Shown here one piece after another: positions 16,289 through 25,680 of a stretch of 46,224 bases of DNA. The notes under the pieces were generated by a model. The model had not been told where the DNA came from, did no database searches, and was given only the letters and a program-made list of their open reading frames with translations. Numbering within the stretch: the first letter of the stretch is position 1; the number at the start of each line of letters is the position of its first letter. Location of the stretch: positions 1 to 46,224 of the forward strand of contig CAJTQP010000013.1 of NCBI GenBank assembly GCA_910578575.1. The letters are read 5' to 3'. Source of the stretch: an uncultured Oscillospiraceae bacterium. Lineage in GTDB: Bacteria > Bacillota > Clostridia > Oscillospirales > Oscillospiraceae. The position numbers and the translations under genes were made by a program.

Positions 16289-17782
16289 ATGGAAAAGAAT
16301 AAGAACGAAGCCGTGGAACAGGACCTGTCGGAAATCCTAAAGGTCCGCCGGGAGAAGCTGGCCAACCTCCAGGAGGCCGGCCAGGACCCCTTTGAGCAGA
16401 CCAAGTTCCAGGTGTCCATCCACGCCCAGGAGGTCAAGGACCGCTTTGAAGCGCTGGAGGGCCAGGCGGTGCGCATTGCCGGCCGGCTCATGTCCAAGCG
16501 GGGCATGGGCAAGGTGAGCTTTTGCGACTTGCAGGATAAGAGCGGCCGCATCCAGCTCTACGCCCGCCGGGACGAGATGGACGAGGCGGTGTACAACGCC
16601 TTTAAGAAGTACGACATCGGGGACATCGTAGGCGTTGCGGGAGAGGTGTTCCGCACCCAGCGGGGGGAGATGAGTGTCCGCTGCAAGGACATCACCCTGC
16701 TGTCCAAGTCCCTGCGGCCCCTGCCGGAGAAGTTCCACGGTCTCACCGACAAGGAGCTGCGCTACCGCCAGCGCTATGTGGACCTGATCGTCAACCCGGA
16801 CTCCCGGCGCAACTTTGAGATCCGCAGCCGCTTTGTCAGCTACCTGCGCAGCTTCCTGGATGGCCGGGGCTATATGGAGGTGGAGACCCCGGTGCTCAAC
16901 ACCATCTCCGGCGGTGCCACCGCCCGGCCCTTCATCACCCACCACAACACCCTGGACATCGACATGTATATGCGCATCGCCACAGAGCTGCACCTGAAGC
17001 GGCTCATCGTGGGGGGGCTGGAACGGGTCTATGAGATCGGCCGCATCTTCCGCAACGAGGGCATGGACACCAAGCACAACCCGGAGTTCACCACCGTGGA
17101 GCTCTATGAGGCTTATGCCGACTTCAACGACATGATGGACCTCTTCGAGGACTTTCTTTCCTCCGCCGCCATGGAGATTTTGGGCACCTACCAGGTCCAG
17201 TGGCAGGGGGAGGACATCGACCTGAGCCCCGGCTGGCGCCGCCTGACCATGGCGGAAGCGGTGAAGGAGTATGTGGGGGTGGACTTCATGGCCATCTCCG
17301 ACCACGCTGAGGCCGTGGCTGCCGCCAAGGCCGCTGGGGTGGACATGGATGGGGTGGAGCCCACCTGGGGCCACGCCCTATACGAGTGCTTTGACCAGAA
17401 GGTAGAGGGGCAGCTGATCCAGCCCACCTTCATCACCATGCACCCGGTGGACGTGTCCCCCCTGGCCAAGCGCTCCCCCAAGGACCACCGGCTCACCGAG
17501 CGCTTTGAGCTCTTCATCTGCCGCAGTGAGATGGGCAACGCCTTCTCCGAACTCAACGACCCCATCGACCAGAAGGAGCGTTTTCAGAAGCAGGTGGAAC
17601 TCCGGGCTGGCGGCGACGAGGAGGCCGGCATGATGGACGAGGACTATATCAACGCCCTGGAGTACGGCCTGCCCCCCACGGGTGGCCTGGGCATCGGCGT
17701 GGACCGCTGCGTCATGCTGCTCACCGGCGCGGATTCCATCCGGGACGTGATTTTGTTCCCCACCATGAAACCCATGGAATGA
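16289..17782 (+). CDS. lysS: Lysyl-tRNA synthetase, class II
   Basis: Charges tRNA-Lys. The 497-aa product has the N-terminal OB-fold anticodon-binding domain (roughly 60-170, VRIAGRLMSKRGMGKVSFCDLQDKSGRIQLY) and the class II catalytic core. Motif 2 is FRNEGMDTKHNPEFT and motif 3 is GLGIGVDRCVMLLTG. Length and domain order are normal. It is cotranscribed with greA (20-base gap). A 15-base-pair hairpin follows the stop. Confidence 0.97.
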   Translation: MEKNKNEAVEQDLSEILKVRREKLANLQEAGQDPFEQTKFQVSIHAQEVKDRFEALEGQAVRIAGRLMSKRGMGKVSFCDLQDKSGRIQLYARRDEMDEAVYNAFKKYDIGDIVGVAGEVFRTQRGEMSVRCKDITLLSKSLRPLPEKFHGLTDKELRYRQRYVDLIVNPDSRRNFEIRSRFVSYLRSFLDGRGYMEVETPVLNTISGGATARPFITHHNTLDIDMYMRIATELHLKRLIVGGLERVYEIGRIFRNEGMDTKHNPEFTTVELYEAYADFNDMMDLFEDFLSSAAMEILGTYQVQWQGEDIDLSPGWRRLTMAEAVKEYVGVDFMAISDHAEAVAAAKAAGVDMDGVEPTWGHALYECFDQKVEGQLIQPTFITMHPVDVSPLAKRSPKDHRLTERFELFICRSEMGNAFSELNDPIDQKERFQKQVELRAGGDEEAGMMDEDYINALEYGLPPTGGLGIGVDRCVMLLTGADSIRDVILFPTMKPME

Positions 17783-17791
17783 TGTTTGACG

Positions 17792-17828
17792 GCAGCATAC
17801 CGGCAGAAAAACGCTGCCGGTATGCTGC
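17792..17828. repeat. Long hairpin after lysS
   Basis: A perfect 15-base inverted repeat (17792-17806 with 17814-17828) has a 7-base loop. No T-run follows (TGTGCTTG), so it may be a weak terminator or a 3'-end protecting stem rather than a full stop before ktrB. Confidence 0.6.
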
Positions 17829-17880
17829 TGTGCTTGTAAAAAACACCGGGGCGTAAAGCGGACGGAAAGGAGGCGGGGGC

Positions 17881-19224
17881 TTGAAGCTGGGAAGACAGAA
17901 ACGACACTGGAGCGCCGGGCGGGGGATGAATCCCACCCGCGCGGTGGCCCTCTCCTTCGGGGCCATGATCGCCCTGGGGACCCTGGCGCTGCTGCTGCCG
18001 GTGATGTCCCGGCGCAGCGGCAGCTTTTTCCTCAGCCTCTTCACCGCCACCTCCGCCACCTGCGTCACGGGCTTCACCCTGACAGACACCCTGGACCAGT
18101 GGACCCTGGGGGGACAGGCAGTGATCCTGCTGCTGGTGCAGTTGGGGGCCTTAGGTTTCATGATGGCCTATAGCCTGGTGCTGCTCCTGCTGCGCCGGGA
18201 GATCATCTTTTCCCAACGGGTGGTGCTGGCCTCGGCCCTGGGGTTGAAGAACACCGGGGGCGTGCTGCGTTTGGTGCGCCACGGGCTGTTGGGGACCCTC
18301 CTGTTTGAAGGGCTGGGGACTTTATTGCTGGCCCTGCGCTTTGTACCCCGCTTCGGTTTGGGCCGGGGGCTGTGGTACAGCCTGTTTCACGCGGTGTCCT
18401 CCTTCTGTAACGGGGGCTTCGCCCTGGTGGAGATGGAGGACTACGTGGGGGACCCCTACGTGCTGCTCATCCACATGGGCCTTGCCATCACCGGCGGCCT
18501 GGGCTTCATCGTCTGGGAGGATATCCTCCGGGCGCGGTGCTGGCGGAAGCTGAGCCTATATAGCCGCCTGGCCATTGGGGGCACTGTGGTGCTTCTGGTG
18601 CTGGGCTGGGTCTATTTCACCACCATGGAGTGGGACAACCCCGGCACCCTGGGGGCTCTGAATCCAGGGGAGCGGATTTTGGCGGGATTGTTCCAGTCGG
18701 CCAACCTGCGCACGGCGGGCTTTGCCGTGTTCCCCCAGGGGGAGATGACGGAGAGCGCCCAGGTGGTGAGTATGCTCTTTATGCTGGTGGGCGGGTGCAG
18801 CGGCTCCACAGCCTGCGGCATCAAGGTGGTGACGGTGGTGGTCCTGGGGGCCGCCCTGGTCAGCGGCCTGCTGGGCCGGGAGGAAGTGGTGGTGGATGGC
18901 TGGACCATCCCCCAGCGCCAGGTGCGCAACGCCATGACCCTGACCATGGTGGTGATCTTCGCCGCCCTCATCGCCGCCCTGGTGATGGCCCACATCGAGG
19001 GGGGCAGCTTCCTCCCCCTGTTTTTCGAGAGCGTGGCGGCCATTGGGACGGTGGGCCTGAGCACAGGCATCACCGAGGGGCTGAGTTTTGCCAGCCACTG
19101 CGTCCTTCTGGTCCTGATGTATCTGGGCAGGGTGGGCATCCTGGCCTTCTCCCTGGCCTTTTTGACCAAGAAAACGGTGGGGGACAAGATCAAGTACCCC
19201 AGTTGTGAATTACTGATCGGATAA
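17881..19224 (+). CDS. ktrB: Potassium uptake channel subunit, TrkH/KtrB family
   Basis: This membrane subunit conducts potassium together with a cytosolic RCK ring. The 447-aa protein has the four pseudo-repeats of the superfamily, with pore-loop motifs TCVTGF, SFCNGGF, LRTAGF and GTVGLSTG. These carry the conserved glycines of the selectivity filter. The start is TTG at 17881, 7 bases after AAGGAGG; an ATG at 17926 (MNPTRAV) is an alternative that would still keep all membrane helices. ktrA follows after 23 bases. No c-di-AMP riboswitch is visible in the short gap behind lysS. Confidence 0.93.
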   Translation: MKLGRQKRHWSAGRGMNPTRAVALSFGAMIALGTLALLLPVMSRRSGSFFLSLFTATSATCVTGFTLTDTLDQWTLGGQAVILLLVQLGALGFMMAYSLVLLLLRREIIFSQRVVLASALGLKNTGGVLRLVRHGLLGTLLFEGLGTLLLALRFVPRFGLGRGLWYSLFHAVSSFCNGGFALVEMEDYVGDPYVLLIHMGLAITGGLGFIVWEDILRARCWRKLSLYSRLAIGGTVVLLVLGWVYFTTMEWDNPGTLGALNPGERILAGLFQSANLRTAGFAVFPQGEMTESAQVVSMLFMLVGGCSGSTACGIKVVTVVVLGAALVSGLLGREEVVVDGWTIPQRQVRNAMTLTMVVIFAALIAALVMAHIEGGSFLPLFFESVAAIGTVGLSTGITEGLSFASHCVLLVLMYLGRVGILAFSLAFLTKKTVGDKIKYPSCELLIG

Positions 19225-19247
19225 TCCCTTGAGAAAGGAGCGCTCCC

Positions 19248-19901
19248 ATGGAGAGCTTTGTGGTAATCGGATTGGGCCGCTTCGGCTCAGCGGTGGCGGA
19301 GAAGCTGTGCCAGTCAGGGCACCAGGTCCTGGCGGTGGACACAGACGAGAAGGTGGTCCAGCAGATGGCCGACCGGGTGACCCAGGCGGTGGCAGGGGAC
19401 TGCCAGGACCTGGACGTCCTCCGGGCCCTGGGGGTCAAGAACATGGGCTGCGCTGTGGTGGCCTTCAGCAACGACATTGGCCGGAGCATCCTGGTGACCT
19501 TGAACCTCAAGGAGTTGGGGGTGCCCCGGATTATATGCAAGGCCCGCACCGCCACCCATGAGGAGCTGTTGCGGCGCATCGGGGCGGACCAGGTGGTGTT
19601 CCCCGAACGGGAGAGCGGCTGGAACCTGGCCCAGGCCCTGTCCAACCGAGAGATTTTGAACTACATCACCCTCACCGAGGGCTACGGGATCGTGAAACTG
19701 GAGGTCCCCCTGGCCTGGGTGGGGAAGACCATCGGGGAGCTGGACATCCGCCGGCACTATCAGGTGAACGTCATCGCCACCCAGCGCAACGGGGAGAACA
19801 TCCAGCCCAACCCAGATAAGAATTACTGCTTCCAGGAAGGGGACCTGATCTATAGCCTGGGCAGTACAGAAACCAACGACCGTATATTGGATTTGGAGTA
19901 A
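19248..19901 (+). CDS. ktrA: Potassium uptake regulatory subunit KtrA (RCK)
   Basis: The cytosolic gating subunit of the Ktr system, 217 aa. The N-terminal RCK_N Rossmann fold binds nucleotide (VVIGLGRFGSAVAEKL with GxGxxG, acidic residue in VLAVDTDEK) and the C-terminal RCK_C domain (NREILNYITLTEGYGIVKLEVPLAWVGKTIGELDIRRHYQVNVIA) follows. The ATG is preceded by GAAAGGAGCG. It is paired with ktrB and ends two bases before the rRNA methylase start, so read-through into the next cluster is likely. In Firmicutes this domain pair is often a c-di-AMP target; that is family knowledge, not visible here. Confidence 0.93.
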   Translation: MESFVVIGLGRFGSAVAEKLCQSGHQVLAVDTDEKVVQQMADRVTQAVAGDCQDLDVLRALGVKNMGCAVVAFSNDIGRSILVTLNLKELGVPRIICKARTATHEELLRRIGADQVVFPERESGWNLAQALSNREILNYITLTEGYGIVKLEVPLAWVGKTIGELDIRRHYQVNVIATQRNGENIQPNPDKNYCFQEGDLIYSLGSTETNDRILDLE

Positions 19902-19903
19902 CC

Positions 19904-20683
19904 ATGGAACAGATCACAAGCAGAGCCAATCCCCTCATGACCCACGTGCGTAAGCTCATCCGGGACCGGAAGCTCCGCCGGAGCGAGAACCAAATGGTGG
20001 GCGAGGGACCAAAAATGTTGGAGGAGGCCCTCCGTTGGGGGGCAAAGCTGGAGACCGTCTTTTGGGCCCCAGGGATCGAGCGGATGGAATGCCCCGAAGG
20101 GGTGCGCCAGATCGAGATCCCCAAGTCCCTGTTGCGGGACATCTCCTCCACCCAGACGCCCCAGGGGGTGCTGTTTCTCTGCGCCCTGCCCACCCAGCCC
20201 TTCCCGGAGGCCCTTCCCGGCAGCCGCTACCTGGTGCTGGACGGCCTCCAGGACCCCGGCAACGTGGGGACCCTCTGGCGCACGGCGGATGCCTTCGGGG
20301 CGGACGGCCTGATCCTCCTCCCCGGCTGCGCGGACCCCTGGAACCCCAAGACCCTCCGGGCCAGCATGGGGGCCTGTTTCCGCCTGCCCCTGTGGGAGAC
20401 GGAATTGGAGCCCCTCACCGGGGCCCTGGCCAGGGCGAGGATCCCTTTGTATGCCACGGCCCTGGAGGCGGACGCGGCAGAGATCCAGTCCTGCCCCCTC
20501 TGTCCCGCCGCCGTGGTCATCGGCAGCGAGGGGCAGGGGGTGTCCCGGAAGGTGCTGGTCCAGTGCGAGGAGACCTTGCGCATCCCCATGCGCGCCCGCT
20601 GTGAATCCCTGAACGCCGCCGCCGCTGGAGCGGTGGTGCTGTGGGAGATGGGCCGCCAGGGGGGAGGACTTACCGGTGGGTAA
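19904..20683 (+). CDS. TrmH/SpoU-family RNA 2'-O-methyltransferase
   Basis: A 259-aa SPOUT-class methyltransferase that methylates a ribose in rRNA or tRNA using SAM. Residues 1-100 form the SpoU substrate-binding domain (SRANPLMTHVRKLIRDRKLRRSENQMVGEG). The three SPOUT motifs are DGLQDPGNVGTLWRTADAFG, VVIGSEGQGVS and IPMRARCESLNAAAAGAVVLWEM, with the knot-forming SLNAA. It overlaps dprA by eight bases. Close relatives are annotated as 23S rRNA methylases (RlmB or TsnR-like), but target choice cannot be made from sequence. Confidence 0.88.
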   Translation: MEQITSRANPLMTHVRKLIRDRKLRRSENQMVGEGPKMLEEALRWGAKLETVFWAPGIERMECPEGVRQIEIPKSLLRDISSTQTPQGVLFLCALPTQPFPEALPGSRYLVLDGLQDPGNVGTLWRTADAFGADGLILLPGCADPWNPKTLRASMGACFRLPLWETELEPLTGALARARIPLYATALEADAAEIQSCPLCPAAVVIGSEGQGVSRKVLVQCEETLRIPMRARCESLNAAAAGAVVLWEMGRQGGGLTGG

Positions 20684-21929
20684 TCTGCGGCATTGGCTGT
20701 GGCTGACCACACGGGGCAGCGCCCCAGGGATGTACGCTGCCCGGCTGCTGGAGCACTTTGGCTCCCCAGAGGCGGCCTATTTTGCCGGGGAGAAGGAATA
20801 TGACCAACTGGACTTCCTGCCCAAGGAGCTGCGGGAAGCCTTACGAGATAAGAGTTTGGACCAGGCGGAGCGGATCTTGGAGGACTGCCAGCGCTGCGAC
20901 GTGCAGCTGCTGACCCTCCAGGATGCCGCCTACCCGGAACGCCTGCGGCAGCTAGACACGGCCCCCTGCGTACTCTACGTCCGGGGCCGTCTGCCTCGCA
21001 TGGACGAGGAGGTGGCCGTGGCCATCGTGGGGGCCCGAAAGGCCAGCCCCTACGGGGTGATGGCGGCAGGAAAGCTGGCCCTGGAGCTGGCCCGTCAGGG
21101 GGCGCTGGTGGTCAGCGGCAGCGCCCGTGGTGTGGATACCGCCGCCCTGCGCGGGGCGTTGCGGGGCGGCGGCCAGGTGGTCTCCGTGCTAGGCAATGGG
21201 GTGGATGTGATCTACCCGGCGGAGAACCGTTCCCTGTATGAGGACATCGCCGCCGCCGGGGCCCTGGTCTCGGAATATCCCCCCAAGACCCCGCCCCTGG
21301 GCCCCCATTTCCCGGTGCGAAACCGCATCCTCGCCGGGCTGTGCCTGGGGGTGATCGTGGCGGAGGGGACCCAACGCAGCGGTTCCCTCATCACCGCCCG
21401 CTGGGCCCTGGAACAGAACCGGGACGTATTCGCCGTGCCGGGAAACATCGACAGCGCCATGAGCCAGGGCCCCAACCGCCTCATCCGCCAGGGGGAGGCC
21501 AAGCTGGTCCAGGACGCCTGGGACGTGCTGGAGGAATATGAGAGCCTCTATCCGGCTAAACTCCATCCAAGGGCTTCCCTGCCGCCCCAGGTGGAGCGGG
21601 AGCGCCTGCGCCAACCCCAGGTGCAGCGCCGAAACGGGGCGCGGAAAGGGGAGGCTGCTTCGCCAAGGGAGCGAGAGGATGCCCAGGCAGAGGTAGAGAA
21701 GCGCCTGGTCATCGACCTGAGCCAGGACAAGGAGGCCCTCACCGACGACGAGGCGGCCCTGCTCCGGGCCCTCCAGGGGGACCTGTCTCTGACGGTGGAC
21801 GATTTGACGGAAAAGACCGCCATCCCCGCCCGCCGGGTGCTCTCCGCCCTGACCATGCTCCAGGTCCGGGCCCTGGTACAGGAGGGCAGCGGCAAGCGCT
21901 TCTCCACCCAGGTGCTGTTGAAAGAATGA
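20676..21929 (+). CDS. dprA: DNA-processing protein DprA
   Basis: DprA loads RecA onto incoming single-stranded DNA during transformation and protects it. At 417 aa it has an N-terminal SAM-like region and the Rossmann-like DprA domain (VAIVGARKASPYGVMAAGKLALELARQGALVVSGSARGVDTAAL; GNGVDVIYPAENRSLY; FPVRNRILAGLCLGVIVAEG). A charged linker of about 45 residues leads to a C-terminal winged-helix (DML1-like) domain near 350-417. The start is GTG, eight bases inside the methylase gene, after GGGGAGG. Whether the organism is competent is not answered by this window. Confidence 0.94.
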   Translation: MGNLRHWLWLTTRGSAPGMYAARLLEHFGSPEAAYFAGEKEYDQLDFLPKELREALRDKSLDQAERILEDCQRCDVQLLTLQDAAYPERLRQLDTAPCVLYVRGRLPRMDEEVAVAIVGARKASPYGVMAAGKLALELARQGALVVSGSARGVDTAALRGALRGGGQVVSVLGNGVDVIYPAENRSLYEDIAAAGALVSEYPPKTPPLGPHFPVRNRILAGLCLGVIVAEGTQRSGSLITARWALEQNRDVFAVPGNIDSAMSQGPNRLIRQGEAKLVQDAWDVLEEYESLYPAKLHPRASLPPQVERERLRQPQVQRRNGARKGEAASPREREDAQAEVEKRLVIDLSQDKEALTDDEAALLRALQGDLSLTVDDLTEKTAIPARRVLSALTMLQVRALVQEGSGKRFSTQVLLKE

Positions 21930-22006
21930 GCGCGATATGGACGGCCGCAGGGAGATAGACCCACCTACGGCGTACCGTTTGATCTGTAAGAAAGAGGTTT
22001 TGTGCA

Positions 22007-24364
22007 GTGGCTAAGACGAATCTGGTGATTGTGGAATCACCGGCAAAAGCGAAGACCATTGGAAAATATTTGGGCCCCAACTACCAGGTCCTGGCCTCCA
22101 TGGGGCACGTGCGGGACCTGCCCAAGAGCAAGATGGGCGTGGACCTGGACCACGACTTTGAACCCAACTACCAGCCCATCAAGGGCAAGGAGGAGACCAT
22201 TGAGCAGTTGAAGGCCGCGGCGGACGCCAGCGAGAACGTCTTTCTGGCGACGGACCCGGACCGGGAAGGGGAGGCCATCTCCTGGCACCTACAGGAGCTG
22301 CTGGACCTGCCCCGTGGCAAGGCCAACCGGGTGACCTTCAACGAGATCACCAAGAAGGTGGTCAGCGAGAGCATCGCCGCCCCCCGGATGATCGACCAGA
22401 ACCTGGTGGACGCCCAGCAGGCCCGGCGGATCCTGGACCGGATCGTGGGCTACCAGCTCTCCCCCCTGCTGTGGAAGAAGATCCGCCGGGGTCTGTCCGC
22501 AGGGCGGGTACAGTCTGTGGCCACCCGCCTGGTGGCGGAGCGGGAGGAGGAGATCCGGGCCTTCGTGCCGGAGGAGTACTGGACCTTAGAGGTGCAGCTG
22601 GACCGCATCGCCCCCAACCAGGGCAGCTTCAAGGCCCAGTTCCACGGCCGGGAGAAGAAGATGGAGCTCAAGAGCCAGGAGCAGGTGGAGGAGGTCCTCT
22701 CGGCCATCCAGTCCGCCCCCTTCGCGGTGAGCAACATCAAGCGCCAGGATAAGCAGCGCTCCCCGGCCCCCCCCTTCATCACCAGCTCCCTCCAGCAGGA
22801 GGCCTCCCGGAAGCTGAACATGCCCCCCCGGCGCACCATGTCCATTGCCCAGCAGCTCTATGAGGGCGTGGACATCCAGGGGGAGGGCACCGTGGGCCTG
22901 ATTACCTACATGCGTACCGACTCCCTGCGCATCTCCGAGGAGGCCATCGCCGCCGCCCGGAGCTTTGCCAGCGCCCGCTATGGGGAGAAGTACCTCCCCG
23001 ACACCCCCCGGCGGTACAAGACCAAGGCCGGGGCCCAGGACGCCCATGAGGCCATCCGGCCCTCCAACGTGGAGCTCACCCCGGAGAGCGTGCGCAAAGA
23101 CCTGACCCCAGAGCAGTACCGCCTGTATAAGCTGATTTGGAGCCGCTTCCTGGCCAGCCAGATGGCCTCCGCCGTCTACGACAGCGTGAGCATCGAGGTC
23201 ACCAGCGCCGGGTATGTGTTCCGGGCCAGCCGCTCCGAGGTGAAATTCCCCGGCTTCCTGGCGGTGTATGAGGAGGGGAAGGACGAGGAGAGCAACGAGA
23301 TCCAAAGCCCCCTGCCCAACCTCACCGAGGGGGAGGCCCTCCACTGCGCCGGCACCAAGCCGGAGCAGAAGTTCACCCAGCCCCCCACCCGCTACACCGA
23401 GGCCACCTTGATCCGGGCCCTGGAGGAGAAGGGCATCGGTCGCCCCTCCACCTACGCCCCCACCATCACCACCATCCTCAGCCGGGAATACGTGGTGAAG
23501 GACGGCAAGCACCTCCACACCACCCCCCTGGGGGAGGTGGTCACCGGGCTGATGAAGGATAAGTTCCAGGATATCGTGGACTATGACTTCACCGCCACCA
23601 TGGAGGGCCGTCTGGACCAGGTGGAGAGTGGGGAGGAGAACTGGAAGGCCCTGCTGAAAGACTTCTACCAGGGCTTCCACCAGGAGATGGACCAGGCGGA
23701 AAAGGACCTGGACGGCACCCGCATCAAGGTTCCCGACGAGCTCTCCGACGAGGTGTGCGACGTGTGCGGCAAACAGATGGTGGTGAAGTCCGGGCGCTTT
23801 GGCCGCTTCCTGGCTTGCCCCGGCTTCCCGGAGTGTACCTTTACGAAACCCCTGGTGATCCAGATGCCGGGACGCTGCCCCAAGTGCGGCAGCCGCATCC
23901 TCAAGCGCACCTCCCGCAATGGCTACACCTACTATGCCTGTGAGCATTTGGGGGATAAGCTGGGCCGGGCCTGTGATTTTATGACCTGGGACGTTCCGGT
24001 AAAGGACAACTGCCCCGCCTGTGGCTGGACCATGTTCAAAAAGTCCGGCCGGGGGGCGAAAAAGCCCTTCTGCATCAACGAGAGCTGTGAGAACTTCGTC
24101 CCGGAGGAGAAGCGAGGCGGCTACCGCAAGAAAAAGCCGGAGGAGCAGGATGCGGAGAAGGCGGCGCAGACCCCGGAAGCTGCCGCTGCGGCAGCGGAGG
24201 GACCCGTCGAGGAAACACCTAAGAAATCCACCAAAAAGACGACGGCGAAAAAGACCGCGGAGAAAAAACCGGCGGAGAAGAAGACCGCCGCGAAAAAGAC
24301 CAGCAAGAAGAGCAGCAGCAAGAAGGCAGCCTCCCCAGAGGACGCGCCAGAGGAGCAGGCATGA
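22007..24364 (+). CDS. topA: DNA topoisomerase I with lysine-rich tail
   Basis: A type IA topoisomerase that relaxes negative supercoils. The TOPRIM domain shows VESPAKAKTIGKYLG (with Glu10) and ATDPDREGEAISWHL. The active-site tyrosine is Tyr301 in GLITYMRTDS. Three C-terminal zinc ribbons follow (CDVCGK...CPGFPEC, CPKCGS...YACE, CPACGW...FCINESC). The last 75 residues are low complexity, first Ala-rich then dominated by KKxxxKK repeats, like a histone H1 tail. The start is GTG at 22007 in the conserved MAKTNLVIVESP context; the upstream ribosome-binding site (AAAGAGG) is moderate. It overlaps trmFO by four bases. Confidence 0.96.
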   Translation: MAKTNLVIVESPAKAKTIGKYLGPNYQVLASMGHVRDLPKSKMGVDLDHDFEPNYQPIKGKEETIEQLKAAADASENVFLATDPDREGEAISWHLQELLDLPRGKANRVTFNEITKKVVSESIAAPRMIDQNLVDAQQARRILDRIVGYQLSPLLWKKIRRGLSAGRVQSVATRLVAEREEEIRAFVPEEYWTLEVQLDRIAPNQGSFKAQFHGREKKMELKSQEQVEEVLSAIQSAPFAVSNIKRQDKQRSPAPPFITSSLQQEASRKLNMPPRRTMSIAQQLYEGVDIQGEGTVGLITYMRTDSLRISEEAIAAARSFASARYGEKYLPDTPRRYKTKAGAQDAHEAIRPSNVELTPESVRKDLTPEQYRLYKLIWSRFLASQMASAVYDSVSIEVTSAGYVFRASRSEVKFPGFLAVYEEGKDEESNEIQSPLPNLTEGEALHCAGTKPEQKFTQPPTRYTEATLIRALEEKGIGRPSTYAPTITTILSREYVVKDGKHLHTTPLGEVVTGLMKDKFQDIVDYDFTATMEGRLDQVESGEENWKALLKDFYQGFHQEMDQAEKDLDGTRIKVPDELSDEVCDVCGKQMVVKSGRFGRFLACPGFPECTFTKPLVIQMPGRCPKCGSRILKRTSRNGYTYYACEHLGDKLGRACDFMTWDVPVKDNCPACGWTMFKKSGRGAKKPFCINESCENFVPEEKRGGYRKKKPEEQDAEKAAQTPEAAAAAAEGPVEETPKKSTKKTTAKKTAEKKPAEKKTAAKKTSKKSSSKKAASPEDAPEEQA

Positions 24365-25668
24365 GCGCCCCGGTGACCGTCCTAGGGGGCGGCTTGGCGG
24401 GGTGCGAGGCCGCCTGGCAGTTGGCCAAGCGGGGCATCCCCGTGGTGCTGCGGGAGATGAAGCCGGAGAAGATGACCCCTGCCCACCACAGCCCCCTGTT
24501 GGGGGAGCTGGTGTGCTCCAATTCCCTGCGCTCAGACCAGTTGGAGAATGCCGTGGGCCTGTTGAAAGAGGAGCTGCGGCGGTTGGACTCCCTGATCCTG
24601 GGCTGTGCCGACCAGCACCGGGTGGCCGCCGGAGGGGCCCTGGCGGTGGACCGCTTGGGCTTTGCCCAGGCCATCACCGACGCCATCCGCAGCCATCCCC
24701 GCATCACTGTGGTGGAGGGGGAGGTGACGGCCCTGCCGGAGGAGGGAGAGGTGATCGTGGCCACCGGCCCCCTGACCTCCGACGCCTTGGCCCAGGCCAT
24801 TGCTCAAAAACTGCCAGGGGAGGCGTACCTGCACTTCTACGATGCCGCCGCCCCCCTGGTGACCTACGAAAGCCTGGATATGGACCACGCATTCTTCGCC
24901 TCCCGCTACGACAAGGGGACGGCGGATTACATCAACTGTGCCCTGAGCCAGGAGGAGTATCTGCACTTCTGGAAAGAACTGTGCGCCGCCCAGGAGGCCC
25001 CTGTCCACGGCTTTGAGGACAAGAACGTGTTTGAAGGCTGTATGCCCGTGGAGGTCATGGCCCGGCGAGGGGAGCAGACCTTGTGCTACGGCCCCCTGAA
25101 ACCCCGTGGCCTCCGGGACCCCAAGACGGGGAAGGAGCCCTACGCCGTGGTGCAGCTGCGGCGGGACAACGCCGATGGGAGCATCTACAACCTGGTGGGC
25201 TTCCAGACCCACCTGACCTTCCCGGAGCAGAAGCGGGTGTTCTCCCTGATCCCCGCCCTGGCCAGGGCGGAGTTTGTGCGCTACGGGGTGATGCACCGCA
25301 ACACCTACCTCAATGCCCCCGGCACTCTGGACCGCTACTACCGGCTGAAAACGGAGCCTAGGATCTGCTTCGCCGGGCAGATCACCGGGGTGGAGGGCTA
25401 TGTGGAGTCCACCGCCTCCGGCTGCTTGGCGGCGGTGGAGCTGGCCCGGCGGCTCCAGGGGCGGCCTCCGCTGGATTTCCCCCAGGAGACCGCCCTGGGG
25501 GCTTTGGCCCTGTACGTGAGCAACGAGACGGTGCAGAATTTCCAGCCCATGAACATCAACTTTGGCATCATGCCCCCCCTGGGTTACCGGGTAAAGGGCA
25601 AACGCAACAAGAATGCCGCCCTGTCCCAGCGGGCACTGGCGTGCCTGGAGGGGCTGGACCTTGCATAG
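24361..25668 (+). CDS. trmFO: Folate-dependent tRNA (uracil-54) methyltransferase TrmFO
   Basis: Forms ribothymidine at tRNA position 54 using methylene-tetrahydrofolate and FAD. The 435-aa protein begins with the flavin-binding GGGLAG (9-14) and contains HHSPLLGELVCSNSLRSDQ, FEGCMPVEVMARRG, LKPRGLRDPKTG and GQITGVEGYVESTASG, all characteristic of the GidA-related TrmFO family. The dprA-topA-trmFO order is common in Firmicutes. The start ATG overlaps the topA stop. Confidence 0.96.
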   Translation: MSAPVTVLGGGLAGCEAAWQLAKRGIPVVLREMKPEKMTPAHHSPLLGELVCSNSLRSDQLENAVGLLKEELRRLDSLILGCADQHRVAAGGALAVDRLGFAQAITDAIRSHPRITVVEGEVTALPEEGEVIVATGPLTSDALAQAIAQKLPGEAYLHFYDAAAPLVTYESLDMDHAFFASRYDKGTADYINCALSQEEYLHFWKELCAAQEAPVHGFEDKNVFEGCMPVEVMARRGEQTLCYGPLKPRGLRDPKTGKEPYAVVQLRRDNADGSIYNLVGFQTHLTFPEQKRVFSLIPALARAEFVRYGVMHRNTYLNAPGTLDRYYRLKTEPRICFAGQITGVEGYVESTASGCLAAVELARRLQGRPPLDFPQETALGALALYVSNETVQNFQPMNINFGIMPPLGYRVKGKRNKNAALSQRALACLEGLDLA

Positions 25669-25680
25669 AAAGGACGCACT

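Noticed and set aside
17829..17880. c-di-AMP riboswitch before ktrB
   Set aside because: Only about 50 bases separate the lysS hairpin from the ktrB ribosome-binding site, too short for that riboswitch.
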